NCBI GenBank assembly: GCA_008000375.1
Contig: SMOI01000026.1
Coordinates: 124,001-188,000 of the forward strand
From: Poteriospumella lacustris
Lineage: Eukaryota; Sar; Chrysophyceae; Chromulinales; Dinobryaceae
DNA length: 64,000 nucleotides
Direction: 5' to 3'
Positions 52,630 through 64,000 of the stretch are shown here, piece after piece. The first letter of the stretch is position 1; the number at the start of each line of letters is the position of its first letter. The position numbers were made by a program, and so were the translations under genes. The notes under the pieces are model-generated. The model saw only the letters and a list, made by a program, of their open reading frames with translations, did no database searches and had not been told where the DNA came from.

Positions 52630-55600
52630 TCAGCCGCCGGAGGGCTGCAGCAGCTGGGCGACGGCCTCGCGGAGGAAGTCGAAGCGGTGCAGCTCGGCGA
52701 CGCGCGCGAGCAGCGCCAGCCGCTGCGTCATCGTCGCGGGCGTCACGTCCATCTGCAGCGGCTCGCAGAGCACCGACAGCGCCGTGGCGAGGCGCGCGGT
52801 GACCGCGTGCGTCTTGGCGCAGCGGAAGTCCTGCATCAGGTACACGGCCAGCTGCCGCTCCACGTCCTCCAGCAGGCGGTTCTCGATCTCCTCGCGGACG
52901 AGCGCGTTGCCGCAGTGGCCGCAGCGCCAGACCGCCTCTTGCCCCGTGACGCGCGCGTCGTGCGCCGCCTGCTGCAGCTGCGGGTCGCGCAGCAGGTCCA
53001 AGTCGCGGCCCAGCGAGCAGTAGCCGCAGAGCACGTCGCGCAGCACGTACGACGCCTGCTGCATCGAGAAGCGCGAGGCCTCGGAGAACTCGGGCAGCTG
53101 CAGCTGCGCGAGCAGCAGCCGCCGCGCGGTGCTGACGGTGTCGCGGTGGGCGGCGTCGAGCACGAGCACGTGCGTCACGAGCTTGACAAAGTCGAGCGCG
53201 ACGGTCTTGTCGGCCTGCGTCGTGGCGCGGCCGCTGTGCTTCGCGGCGACGTAGGACAGCTGCAGGTCGTCGAGCACCTGCAGCATCTTCGACGTGAAGT
53301 CGCGCTCGATCCACTTGCCGACGTGCGTCTCGGCGGCCGCCGCGGCGTCTTCGTCGCTCAGCGGCTCCACCGCCGCCGCCGCCGCCGCCGCCGTCGCTGT
53401 CGTCGTCAGCGCCGTCGTCGGGTCGCTGCCGTTCGCGTCGTGAGCGGCGCCAGCTGCGCCACCGTCACCGTCACCGTCGCCGTCACCGTCGCCGTCACCG
53501 TCGCCGAGGGCGGCGGCGGGGTCGTCGGGGTGTCGCAGGCGGTCGAACTCGTCGGCGAACTGCAACAGGAACTCGGCGACGAGGAACTGGAAGTACACCG
53601 CGGCCGCCTCGGGCAGCTCCGCGAGCAGGTTCCAGTGCTGCGTCAGGCGGCCGTCGCTCTCGCCGCCGTCGAGGACGTCGCCGTCGTCGCCGCGCGCGAG
53701 CGCGAGCTCGTCCTCGAGCTGCGCCTGGCGGCGGCGGTCCTCCTCCTCCATCGCGTCGAACAGCGCCTCGACGCTCTCGAACTGGCCGCCGCCCTGCGCC
53801 GGCCGCCGCACCAGCGACGCGTCGACGAAGCGCTCGTCGGGCGCGGCGAACTCGTCGTAGTCGCCGACGTCTTCGTCGCGGTCCTCGCCGCCGCCGCTGT
53901 CGTCGTCGCCGTCGCCCGCGTCGCCGTCGTCGGCGAAGGCGACCAGGCGCCGCGCCTTCTTCGCGCCGCCGAAGGCCGCCGCGCGCTGCTTGTTGCGCAC
54001 GCTGCGCTTGATGCTGCGCAGGTCGCCGCGGTCGACGTCGTCGCCGTCGTGCAGCGCCGCGAAGAACGCCGCGTCCGACCGGCCGCCGCTTCCGCTGCCG
54101 CTGCGCTTCGCCGCGCCGCCGCTGCGGCCGCCGAACTCCGCGTCACCGTCACCGTCGCCGTCGCTGTCGTCGGCGTCGTCGTCCGCGTCGCTGTCGCCGC
54201 CCGGCGCCTTCGCCGCCGCGCGGCGACGGCGGCTGGCGCTTCGCCTCGTCGGCGCCGTCGCCGTCGCGTCGCGGGGGCTCTCGCGGCTTCGCCGCGGCGG
54301 CCGCGTCACCGTCGCCGTCACCGTCGCCGGGCACCGCTCTCCCGCCGCGTCGCCGTCGCCAGCGTCGCCGCCGTCGCCGCCGTCGCCGACGTCGGTCTCG
54401 TGCGGCGGCAGGTTGAGCGCCGCCCAGTTCTCCGCCTCGAGCCACAGCAGCGCGCGCCACGACTGCTTCACCGACAGCTGCACGAACGCGAAGAGCTTCT
54501 TCGTGGCCACGGCCGACAGCAGGAAGTCCACGTACTCCAGCGCCTGCGGCAGCGAGTACGCGTGGCGCGTGGCGATGAGGATGCGGTTGAAGTCGGCGTG
54601 CACGACGGTCGCGCCCAGCGCCTGCAGCGTCTGCATCAGGCGCGCGAAGAGCTTCACCATGTACTGGTACACGAGGCGGTGCAGCTGCGGGTCGTGCAGC
54701 AGGCCGTGGCCGTAGCCGCACAGGTAGCGGTAGATCGCCGTGAGCAGCCCGTCGGCCACCGCGTCGTTGCGGTGGCGCACCTCCTCGACGCAGTGCGCGA
54801 CGATCGCCTTGAGCACGCTGAACGCGCGGTAGCAGCCCTGGTCGCTGAACGTCGACGCCGTCGCGTTCAGCGTCGTCGCGGCGCCGTCGTCCGCCGCCGC
54901 GTCCAGCGCCGCCGACGCGGCAGACGCCGACGCGGCGGCGGAGGTGAACGCCTGCTGCCGGCCGCCCGCGTAGGCCGCGCCGCCGCCGCCGCCGCCGGCT
55001 GCGGCGGAGGAGGCGGCGTCGTCGAGCTCGAGCGAGTGCATAATGGCGCAGACGGCGAGGCCGTAGACGTCGAGCTCGACGACGTACTGGCGGTAGACGC
55101 CCGGGCGGTTGATGACGGGCTCGGGCAGCGGGTCGGACCAGACGTACCACAGGTCGTGGTGGCTGTGCACGCCCTGGCCGATGTCCGGCACGCCGCGCTG
55201 CGTCTCCGACGCCCACAGCACGTGCCGCTGGGCGCGCAGCTGGCGCGCGAAGAGCACGTCGGTCATGCTCGTGAGCGCGTCCGCCTGGAAGTTGCCGAGC
55301 GGCATCTGCGCGAAGCGCGCGGCCTGCAGCCGGTCCTCGAACCAGCGCGGCACCTGCAGAAACCGCTGCACCATGCGCTCGGCCGCGAACATGCTCCAGC
55401 CGACGGCGGGAAACGCCTCGTCGGTGCTGTGCGCCGGCATCACCGTCACGGGGAAGTCGTGCAGCGCGGGCAGCACGCCGCGCCACGCCGCCGCGTCCAT
55501 TCCGTAGCAGCCGCCCGCCGCGCCGCCGCCTCCCGCCGCGGCGTCGACGCTGCTGGCGACGTTGCCGCCCTGCGCGATGACGATGCAGGGGCCCGGGCGC

Positions 55601-58600
55601 TCGCGCTGGTACTGCGCGAGGCGGTCGTTGGCCTGGCGCCAGGCGGCGTCGTTGTCGCCGACCAGCGCCGTCGTGAACTTGACCTCGCCGTGCGCGTGCC
55701 ACGGCTGGTACTTGCGGTACAGGCGCTGCAGCGGCGGCTTCGACTCGTAGGCGGCCGCGGCGGCGCCCAGGCGGCCGTGGATCACCCAGACGTACGCGCG
55801 GCACGACACCGGCGGCGCCGTCGCCTCTGCCACGGCGCCTGCGCCGCCCGCGGCGACGGCGGCCGCCTGGCGCTGCACCTGCGCGTCCCAATAGGCGCGC
55901 AGCGCGGCCTCCTCCGCGTTGTTCTCCTTCACGAAGAAGACGCCGAGCATGCCGACGTGGCCCGACGACGTCGCCGACCGCGCCGTGCGCGCGCCCGCGT
56001 AGTAGACGAAGATCTTTTTGAACTGCGCGACGCGCGCGTCGAGGTACGGCGCGGCGCGCGTCGAGACCATCTCGAGGTCCTGCAGCTGGTACCGGCCCGT
56101 CACCTGGAACGGCAGCAGCGTCTGCGGCTGCGCGTTGCGCTTGCTGCCCTTGCGACCGCCACCCGACGACGACGCGGCGGCGGCGGCGCTGGCGACGCGC
56201 GCGACGCAGCCGGTGTGCATGACGACGGCGAGCTCGAGCGGCACTTGGCTCTCGTAGACGCCCTCGACCTCGGGCGACGTGAAGAACAGGTCCAGCGTCT
56301 TCTCGTGGCGCTGGAACTTCGCCTCGGACAGCTGCAGCTCGTAGAGCGCGAGGCACTCCTTGCCGTGCGGCAGGTCCTTCTTCACCAACCGGCCGCCGAG
56401 CCGCGCCGCCGTGGCCATCGCCTCGCGGTGCCGCGGGTCGATGTTCACGTAGATCGTGCGCGCCACCGACAGCGACAGGCGCTGCAGCTGCGTCGGCGAG
56501 GTGAGCGCCCAGACGTGGAAGTCGCCGGGCTGCTGCTCGACGCGCTGCACCTCGAGGATCTGCCACGTGTTGTGCAGCGCGTTCTGCGTCGCCTGCTGGA
56601 CGAAGTCGAGCACGCGGCCGGTGACGCGCTTCGCCACGAAGCCGTCGCCCGTCGCGGCGGACCGCGCCTGCTGCCGGTCGTACTGCCGCCGGCCGCGCCA
56701 CACGGCCTTGCGCGCCTGCAGCCACGTCTGCAGCTCGGCGCGCGTCGCGGGCGGCTCCGTCAGCAGCGACGGCGCCGTCGGCGTCGCGGCGGCCGCGGCG
56801 GCCGCGTCCTTCGCCCGCGCGGCCTCCGCGTCGCTGGCGGTTTTCGCTTCGTCGGCGGCCTCAGCGGCGGCGCCGTCATCGTCCGCGTCGAAGTGGACGC
56901 GCTTCTGCCCCGCGGCCCCATCGACGTCGCCGTCGCCGTCGCCTTCGTCCACCGCCATCGCAGCGGTCGCCGCAGCGGTCGTCGCCGTCGCATGGCCGAG
57001 CAGCTTGCGGCCCATGCGGCCGGACTCGGTGACGCTGGCGGGCGTCTGGAGCAGCGATAGCTGGCGGAAGGCGTCGCGGATGTTCACCTGGCGCTTGCCC
57101 GACAGTTTGCTCTCGAGGCGCTTCACGAGCCACGGCGGGTGCGCGACGCGCGGCACGGGGTTGTCCTGGTGCTGCATGCCGGCGGGGATGGTGACGATCT
57201 TCTGGATCGTCTTGCCCAGGCGGTCCTTGTAGTAGTCCCAGTCGATCAGCGGCCGGAAGTCGGCGCCGTCGAGGCTGTTGTCCTTCAGCCACTTGCGCAG
57301 GAAGTAGCGGCGCATCGCGGGCTCGCAGCTGAAGATGGCGACGGGGATGGCGCGGTCGGTGACGGGCGCGCCCTCGGGGTAGCGCGAGATGACGAGTTTG
57401 CAGTTGAGGCCCTTGTCCTTGGTCATCTCGGCGCCGAGGAAGTCGGCGAGGCGGCCGGCCGTCGTCAGCGACGTCGACTTGCGGCCCTCGTAGTCGTCCA
57501 CCGTCTTCGAGATCGTCTTCTTCTCCGAGATCAGCTCCAGCAGCTCCTCGTCGTCCATGTCCTGGCCCTGGCTGTCCAGCACGTCGAGCCACTGGTTCGC
57601 CACGTCCGCCACGGCGGCGTAGCACTCGGGCAGCGTCTTGCCCGCGAGGAACTGCTCGAAGACCTGCGACTGGAAGATCTTGACGAGCTCCAGCTCGCCG
57701 CGCCGCTTCAGCTCGAAGCCCTTGAGCTCGGCGACGGAGCCGTTGAAGTTGAAGACGACGTACTTCTTCTTCAGCAGGCGGCCCTCCTCGGGCGAGGCCG
57801 GCAGCACCATCGCCTTGTACGGCCCGTCCAGCTCGAAGAAGATCGAGCACTCCGAGTGCATCGCGTACTTCGGCGGCTGCCCCGGCGCGTGGCTCTTCTC
57901 GAGCACCTGGTACTGGTGGTTCGTGTAGCGGTCGTGCACGTCGGCGTTGAGCATGGCGCACGGGTAGCTGACGGTCAGCTTCGCCTGCTTCTCCTTCGTC
58001 AGGAACGTGAAGTTCTGCGGGAAGATGGCCGGCAGGATGCACCAGATGCCGTCCGTGTCCAGCTCCAGCGGCCGCCCCACCTGCTCGACGAGCTCGCGCG
58101 CCTGGCGAATGAGCTGCGCGCCCGTGTGCGTCACGATGCCGGCCATCTCCATGCTGCGCCAGCGCGCGCCCTTGCGCATCACGTAGCCGTAGAACGAGTT
58201 GAGGATGCACTTGTGCGCGAGCTGCAGCGAGTCCATGAGGATCTCGCGGTCCTCCGCCTGCTTCTTGGCCAGCAGGTCGCCGCGCTTGTCGGCGTCGCTC
58301 TTCTTGTTCTTCCACACCTTCGTCAGCAGTTTGTAGTCGTAGCGGCGGTCGCGGAAGGCCTTCACCGTGTCCACGTAGAACGAGTTCTCGCGCATGCAGA
58401 CGGTCGACACGCGCTCCTCGACCTTCGTCACCTTCGTCTTGCGGTACACGCGCTGGCTGTAGCTCTTCAGCCGCGCGCGCACCAGCGCCGCTTGGTCCTT
58501 CGCCGAGAGCTCAGGAAACGCCTGCGCGACGCCGTCGGGCCCGGCGGCCGTGGGCTTCTCGTAGGACAACTGGTTGCGGATGTGGCCGTACTCGTTGGCG

Positions 58601-60939
58601 GTGGCGGGCGAGAACTCGCCGCGCCACGTCCAGGTCATGGGCCGCTTGCACTCGTTGGCCGAGCTGTTGTACTTGCAGGAGGCGCAGTCGTGCAGGTCGA
58701 CCATGGACGAGGGCTGCAGGCGGTTCGTGAGGATGATGTTGGGGTACATGGCGCCCACGTCCAAGTGGTAGATGAGCGGGCTCTCCATGCGGTCGGGGCA
58801 GTCGCGCAGCAGCTCGAGCTTCTCGACGACCTGCTGCTTCACCTCGTCGTAGTTGGCCACGTCCGAGCGCTGGACGCCGTGCTCCACCTCCAGCGCGAAG
58901 TTGAGGTCGCGGTCGACCTTGTCGATCAGCTGCTGAAACGCCGACGGCACCAGCTGGAAGCGCACGGGGATGTCGGCGCGGAAGACGCCGGCCTCGAGAC
59001 ACTCGACGTGTCCGCCGATGTACGTCTCGGACTCCAACAGGTGGCCGTCGTAGAAGGCCTCGGGCGGGTCCACCTGTTTGTTCGGACAGACGATGTTGCC
59101 CTTGTACGCCTCCACCATGAGCAGCGCCTCGCAGAGCGTGCCCGAGCCCTTGCGCAGGACGTCCTCGGAGACCATGGGGATGATGGTGCTCAGCGAGAAG
59201 ATGAAGTTGTGCACGTAGAGGCTGTACAGGTAGAACGTCGCCACCGCGTCGGACACCGAGTACGACGCCATGTGGTGCGGCCGCTCCTTGGCGAAGCGCA
59301 GCATGTCCTCGGGGTCCACCTCGACGGGGTCGTAGCCCAGCTTGTACTTCGTCACGGCCTTGAGGCCCTGGTTGCCCTGCGGCAGGTACGAGTCGCGCTG
59401 CACCCAGCAGAACGAGTCCAAGTGCACGATGCAGCGCCCCGTGTACTGCATGTCCGACTGCAGCAGGTTCTTCGCGCCCGCTGTAGCAGACAGACCGAGA
59501 GAGAGGGGGCGTTAGAGCAAAGAGCGAGGGAGCGGGACAGGCACAGCAGAGCGAGACACGTCACGTACGTTGGCCGGAGCTGATGCCGAGCGCGCGGTAG
59601 AGCGACATCATCCCGGGGAACTTCGACAGGCGGATCTCGAGGTACGGCCAGTCGAACTTGTCGCCGTTGTACGTCGTGATGACGTGCGGCCGCAGCTCCT
59701 GCAGGTGCTTCAAGAAATACTGCAGCGTCTCGCGCTCGTTGGCGACGTTGATGACCTTGAAGGGTCCGGGGAACGACGGCTTCGGCGTGTACTCGAAGTC
59801 CTCGATGTCCTCGCTGACGATCTCGCGGTTGATGATCAGGAAGCCCTGGTTGGCCACCATGTACGAGATCATGAACACGCGGTCGTGCTCGGGGTTGGGG
59901 AACTTCAGCGGGCTCTTCTCGCACTCGATGTCGAAGGCCAAGACGCGCGGCTCGCACAGCTCGAGCAGGTCCTTCTGCCACTCGATCGAGCACGTCAGCG
60001 CGTTGTGGTCCGGCGTGACCGTGTACCACGCGCCGACGCGGACGTCCAAGTCGATGGCGACGCGCATGGCGTAGGGCACGTCGTACTCGCGCATGTCGAG
60101 CAGAGTGTCCAACGGGTCGCTCGTGGCGGCCGCCGTGCGCCGTCCGTCCTGCTGCTGCTCGAACAGCGACTCCAAATTCGACTCGTTGCGCAGGTTGTTC
60201 TGGTTCTGTTCGATCTTCGTTCTACAGGAGACACGGCGAGGGGAGAGGGGGCGACGGTGGCGTTAGCTGCGGGCAGAACGGACCGTCGCAGCGGGGGACG
60301 CTACCTGAGCTGGCTCTTGCACTCGATCAGTTCGGACACCGTGTTGAAGGCGATCTTCACGAAGCGATGCTGCAGCCCCGAGAGGTGGTTGGGCAGGTCC
60401 AGATCTTCCTTCGCGATGACGCTGGCGAAGCAGCCTTCGAACTTGCGCATGAGGAAGTTGCAGACCTCGAGCAGGCGCTGCGGGTCGCTCACGTCCAAGA
60501 AGAAGTACGGCTGGTAGAACAGACACGACTTGAAGTTCGACCCGTCGCGGTCGATGAAGTACAGCTCGATGCCCGCCTTCTCCAGGCCAGAGCTGTCGGG
60601 CATCGTGATGGGCAGGTAGTTCAGCAGCCAGCCCAGTCGCGCGGCGCCCTGTGCAGCGACAGACGCTCAGTCTAAAGTGAATCCACCGGGAGAACGGGCC
60701 AAATGGCGCCGACTTACCTCGACCATGCGATGGAAGCCAAAGCGGCCGTCAATCTCGTCGGCCAATTCGCGACTGCGGGCCTTCTCACTCGCCTCGAGGG
60801 TGTTCGGCCTCGCCGCATTTGACGACTGGCGACCTGAGCTCGGCTTGTTGCCCGCCTTCTGCTGCTGCTGGTATTTGGTCTTCCCTTTGTTGTCCATAGC
60901 GTGGGAAGCAAATGGCTTGGTTTTCCCTTTGTTGTCCAT
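52630..60939 (-). CDS. POLE: DNA polymerase epsilon catalytic subunit
   Basis: Four exons (60718-60939, 60305-60648, 59569-60221, 52630-59480; introns 69, 83 and 88 bp) give 2689 residues; human POLE has 2286. Exonuclease motifs: LAFDIECEKSPLKFP (D and E about residues 286 and 288), TYNGDKFDWPY and YSVSDAVATFYLY. Polymerase motifs: YHLDVGAMYPNIILTNRLQP (~645), NSFYGYVMRKGARWR and LELDTDGIWCILPAIFP (~875). An inactive second polymerase half follows, then a C-terminal zinc module (CGYC...CGHC). This is the leading-strand replicase. Extra length comes from Asp/Gly/Ala-rich insertions (for example 53360-54400). The second Cys cluster is reduced to RCAKT...VLCEP, with two of four Cys lost. The N-terminal MDNKGKTK segment is duplicated; the next in-frame Met (second copy) is an alternative start. 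Confidence 0.93.
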
Positions 60940-61569
60940 GACGTGGGGAGCAAATGCGATGGGAACCAACTGTACAGTAGGTGTGTCGATCGCCGTCGGT
61001 CAGGGGCCTCTGTCTATGTCGATGTCAGGTCCAGGTCGCTCCGATTCTCTCTGAATACGCTCTTCTGCACTCGACAGAATCACCGCAGTATTCCAGTCTG
61101 ATGCCCCCGTCATCTTCCATCGTCCTTCGCCGTCAGAAGCTGCCCAAGTCTCCGTCGCGGGGCCATCGCCGCGTCGCGTTGGCGACGACCGCGCCGCCGA
61201 CTCGATCCACCGTCAAATTAGCCGGCGTTTGGTGTTCAAATTTGAATCGCCGCCCGGCGACCGTTTCGGTTTTGCGACCGTCCCCTCTCCCACGACGAAC
61301 TGCTCTGCACCGCTCCGGGCCCACATCAATAGGGGGCCCTATGGGAGCTGAACCTGCACCTGTCTCCGCTGTATGTCAGCAGAACACAGAGAGAGACGGA
61401 GACACGCCAGCGCTGTGAAACGGGGTAATTGTGTGTATGTACAAAGTGGTGGAAGAGGCGGCGGTATACGACGAAGAGCAACGAGCGACGAAGAGACGAG
61501 GCGGCAACGAGAGCAACGGCAACGGCCGCGGGTGGGACGCGGAGAGAAATGGCCCGGACGCAGAAGACG
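60940..61569. other. Intergenic upstream of POLE
   Basis: 630 bp between POLE and the 3' end of the channel gene, both on the minus strand. Holds the POLE promoter. Short ORFs on both strands show no recognisable content. The sequence AATTTGAATC near 61240 and GGGGGCCC near 61332 were noted without assignment. Confidence 0.4.
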
Positions 61570-64000
61570 CTAGATGTCCATGTCCAGGGCGATGCCTTCT
61601 CCGTCGTCGGGGGAGGCCGTCCCGCGGGGCGACACGTCGCGGGCGGCGGTGGCGGTGGCGGCGGTGCCGCGCGGGCTACCGCTGGCGCGGGGGCTGTCGG
61701 CCTGGAGGACGCGGGGATGGTTCGGCGAGCTGTGGCTGGAGCTCGCAGCCATGGCCGCCGAGGCGAGCAGCGGCAGCGACTCAGACGGCGGCGAATGGGG
61801 CTCGTGGTGAGCTGGCGCTGCCGGCGCCTGCGACGGGGCCAGTCGCGGCGAGGCCGCCGCTTTGGGCCCCGACAGCGCGCGGTCCTCGGCGGGCGTCGCC
61901 GCAGGAGCGGCAGTGGCGGCGGCCTGCATCAGATCCGACAAGTTGCGCGCCGCCGACGGCGCAGCGAACGGACTGGCGGCAGCCTCCGCCGGCGGCTGAA
62001 ACGCCGACGAACTGGCGACGGCGGAGGCGACGGACGGCGACGAGGGCGCGGCGGGCGTCGACACGGACAGCTCCATCAGCCGCGCCGAGTGCGCGGTGGC
62101 GGGCTCGGGCGTGGGCTTGATCAGCGACGTCAGCGACACCGTGGCGACCGGCGCCACGGCCGGCGCAGCTGCGGAGGGCTGCGCCGCCGCCGCCGCCGCA
62201 GCCTCTCCGCCGCCAGCGGGCGCCTTCGGCTGCGAGGCCGCCATGGCCGCCATGGCCGCCGCTTCGGCAGGCGCCGCTTCGGACGCGACCTGCGCGATCA
62301 ACTGCGCCAGGGCCGCCGGCGGCTTCTTCGTCGCGGGGAGCGGCGACTTCTCGGCGACCCTCTTGGGCGACGAGCGGGCGCTACCGTCGTCTTCGTTGTC
62401 GCCCTCGACGATGACGCCGAACCGCTCGCGGGCGGTCAGCCCACCGACGGTGGGGCGGTGGTCGGCCTTCGCGTCGTTTTCCGTCTCCGACTCGTTGTGC
62501 TTCCGCTCGGGGCTGTGCGGCGGCGCGGCGTCAGCGCCGACGGCGTCGGTGGGCGACGCAGACGACGCGGCGGGGAAGAACGATTTGCTTCGTGCGTCGG
62601 CCCCGGCGGGCGACAGCGACCCCGGCGACGATCCCACCGACGAGCTGCGCGACTTGACGAGGAGCTTCTTCAGCGCCGACTGCACCGGCGACACCGACGA
62701 CGTCGGACCCGCCACCGACCGAAACGCGCGCGCTGCGGCCAAAGCGCCCGGCGACAGCGGCGTCGCCTCTGCCCCTCCCGGCGGACTCACGGCGCCGCCA
62801 GACCGTGGCCCGGGCCGCCCCTCGGGCGAGTCAGACACCGGCTGCGTCTTCGAATGCTCAGCGCTGAGGTGGCGCACGACGGCGCGGAAGTCCTTCGTCG
62901 GCGTGGGCGACCGGCTCGTGCGGCCGAAGAACGAGTGGCTCTTGCCCGAGCCGTTGTGCGAGCCGTACATCTCCACGTCGTACTCCGACCCGGACATCAT
63001 GCGCACGAGCTCGTCCGAGTCGCCGCCGGGCACGATCAGACTCGACCGCGTGCTCAGTCCGCGCGCCGTCATCGGCGGCGGCGGCGGCACGAGCGGCTTC
63101 AAGTGGCGGCCCGTCCAGCGGTGGTACCAGTAGTCCTCGTGGCGCCAGAAGACCAGCCGCACCTGGAACCACGCGCTGGCCATCGAGTCCTGCAGACTCA
63201 TGGCGAGCACTTTCTTCGACTTGGGCTTGGGCAGCGTCTTGGAGGCCAGCGTCTGGAGGTCGTCGACGTCGATGACCTTCTTCTCCTCGTACTGCACGAT
63301 GGGGTCCACGCCGAAGTACTGCACGATCGACAGCACCTTCTGCTGCAGGTCCACGGGCACGTACACCGACAGGTCGTCCTTCATGATGTTGTTCGAGTCG
63401 ATGAGCACGGGGCGGTGGCGCGGGAGCACGTTCTTCGCGTAGGAGCACAGGTACTGCTCCTCCTGGTAGCGCAGCATCGGGTAGTAGATGCGGATGGACT
63501 CGACGCTGCTGAACTTCATCGAGTCGACGACGCCGGCGATGCGGATCGACTTGCACAGGAAGGTGAAGAGCCACTGGCCGAAGGGCTGCAGGATGAGGAT
63601 GTGCAGCGTCGTGAGACAGACGAGGATGAGCAGCGTCTTGTAGCTGTAGAAGATGTGCTTCTGCCCGTCCGACATCCACGGCTGCGTCTTCATCGTGAAG
63701 AAGTTGTACGGCGGCGCCTTGTCCACCACCTCGTACGCCGAGCCGTTCCAGAAGACGTCGTCCATGGGCCACGAGTAGATGAAGCGCATCGTCACGAACA
63801 TGTGCGCGCAGATCGACAGAATCGCCTGCCGCCGCAGGCGCGACGCGATCGTCGAGTCCAACATTGACGCGACCTTCCAGCGGCGGAGCAAGAGGTAGTT
63901 GTCGATGAAGAAGATGACGATGAAGGCGACGGTGGCGATCAGCAGCGAAATCGGCGTCAGCAGCGCGTAGAAGAGCGAGACGAAGATGACCTTCGAGATG
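61570..64000 (-). CDS. Probable OSCA/TMEM63-type mechanosensitive channel, C-terminal part
   Basis: The minus frame is open from the right window edge to the stop at 61570, about 810 residues; the N-terminus lies outside. The entering sequence, SKVIFVSLFYALLTPISLL then VAFIVIFFIDNYLLLRRWK, resembles the membrane core of CSC1/OSCA/TMEM63 proteins (two helices ending in a V/I-D-x-Y-x-L-L-R-R-W type motif). Two further helices follow (ILSICAHMFVTMRFIYSW; LLILVCLTTLHILILQPFG), then a folded cytosolic region of ~200 residues and a ~500-residue Ala/Ser/Pro-rich tail with repeated RS/SP phospho-like sites. OSCA channels conduct cations in response to membrane tension. The assignment rests on few motifs; another polytopic membrane family remains possible. 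Confidence 0.5.
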   Translation of the reverse strand, partial: ISKVIFVSLFYALLTPISLLIATVAFIVIFFIDNYLLLRRWKVASMLDSTIASRLRRQAILSICAHMFVTMRFIYSWPMDDVFWNGSAYEVVDKAPPYNFFTMKTQPWMSDGQKHIFYSYKTLLILVCLTTLHILILQPFGQWLFTFLCKSIRIAGVVDSMKFSSVESIRIYYPMLRYQEEQYLCSYAKNVLPRHRPVLIDSNNIMKDDLSVYVPVDLQQKVLSIVQYFGVDPIVQYEEKKVIDVDDLQTLASKTLPKPKSKKVLAMSLQDSMASAWFQVRLVFWRHEDYWYHRWTGRHLKPLVPPPPPMTARGLSTRSSLIVPGGDSDELVRMMSGSEYDVEMYGSHNGSGKSHSFFGRTSRSPTPTKDFRAVVRHLSAEHSKTQPVSDSPEGRPGPRSGGAVSPPGGAEATPLSPGALAAARAFRSVAGPTSSVSPVQSALKKLLVKSRSSSVGSSPGSLSPAGADARSKSFFPAASSASPTDAVGADAAPPHSPERKHNESETENDAKADHRPTVGGLTARERFGVIVEGDNEDDGSARSSPKRVAEKSPLPATKKPPAALAQLIAQVASEAAPAEAAAMAAMAASQPKAPAGGGEAAAAAAAQPSAAAPAVAPVATVSLTSLIKPTPEPATAHSARLMELSVSTPAAPSSPSVASAVASSSAFQPPAEAAASPFAAPSAARNLSDLMQAAATAAPAATPAEDRALSGPKAAASPRLAPSQAPAAPAHHEPHSPPSESLPLLASAAMAASSSHSSPNHPRVLQADSPRASGSPRGTAATATAARDVSPRGTASPDDGEGIALDMDI

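Noticed and set aside
52687-57060. 1457-codon + strand ORF
   Set aside because: Antisense shadow of DNA polymerase epsilon; composition follows the reversed codons of the real gene.
1-64000. CRISPR arrays, bacterial operons or ribosome binding sites
   Set aside because: Genes are eukaryotic with spliceosomal introns; no regularly spaced repeat-spacer arrays were seen.

Overview
This window is nuclear DNA from a compact, GC-rich microbial eukaryote. Genes lie close together on alternating strands. They carry few, short GT-AG introns; the 21 I could place are 59-98 bp long. The products are eukaryote-specific: DNA polymerase epsilon, VPS35, TOP3B, THADA, NF-YC, PRCC, an exosome subunit, Ran-like and kinesin-like proteins. 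Two bacterial-type proteins, an ABC1/UbiB-like kinase (15.2-18.3 kb) and a TrmA/RlmD-type RNA methyltransferase (47.3-49.0 kb), both start with a signal-peptide-like segment followed by a basic, Ser/Arg-rich stretch. The best-known relatives of both work in plastids, so an alga with a complex (secondary) plastid is a reasonable inference, but not proven.

Layout. 0-4.6 kb: partial exosome subunit (-), a hypothetical ORF (-), then lower-GC DNA with an AT-rich island. 4.6-9 kb: SMP-domain lipid-transfer protein (-). 9.4-12.5 kb: degenerate kinesin-like protein and seven-helix receptor-like protein (+). 13-18.3 kb: sarcosine-oxidase-type flavoenzyme (-), divergent from the ABC1 kinase (+). 18.6-20.3 kb: an AT-rich 1.7-kb insert with three long hairpins and one orphan ORF. 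It is bracketed by 0.65-kb direct repeats of the kinase 3' end. 21-23 kb: head-to-head secreted class 3 lipases. 23.7-38.9 kb: PRCC (-), TOP3B (+), membrane-anchored EEP-fold protein (-), THADA (+), DUF3431 protein (-). 39.3-49 kb: Ran-like GTPase (+), enoyl-CoA hydratase/isomerase-fold protein (+), VPS35 (-), short A49-like Pol I subunit (+), NF-YC (-), RNA methyltransferase (+). 49.5-64 kb: NCLX/CCX cation exchanger (+), DNA polymerase epsilon catalytic subunit (-), and the C-terminal part of a probable OSCA/TMEM63-type channel (-) running off the right end.

The genes do not form one pathway. Most are housekeeping genes. Several are unusual family members: kinesin and Ran homologues with damaged nucleotide motifs, a crotonase-fold protein without the usual glutamates, Pol epsilon with a degenerate C-terminal cysteine cluster, and A49 without its C-terminal half. 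The best candidate for something undescribed is the AT-rich insert at 18616-20346.
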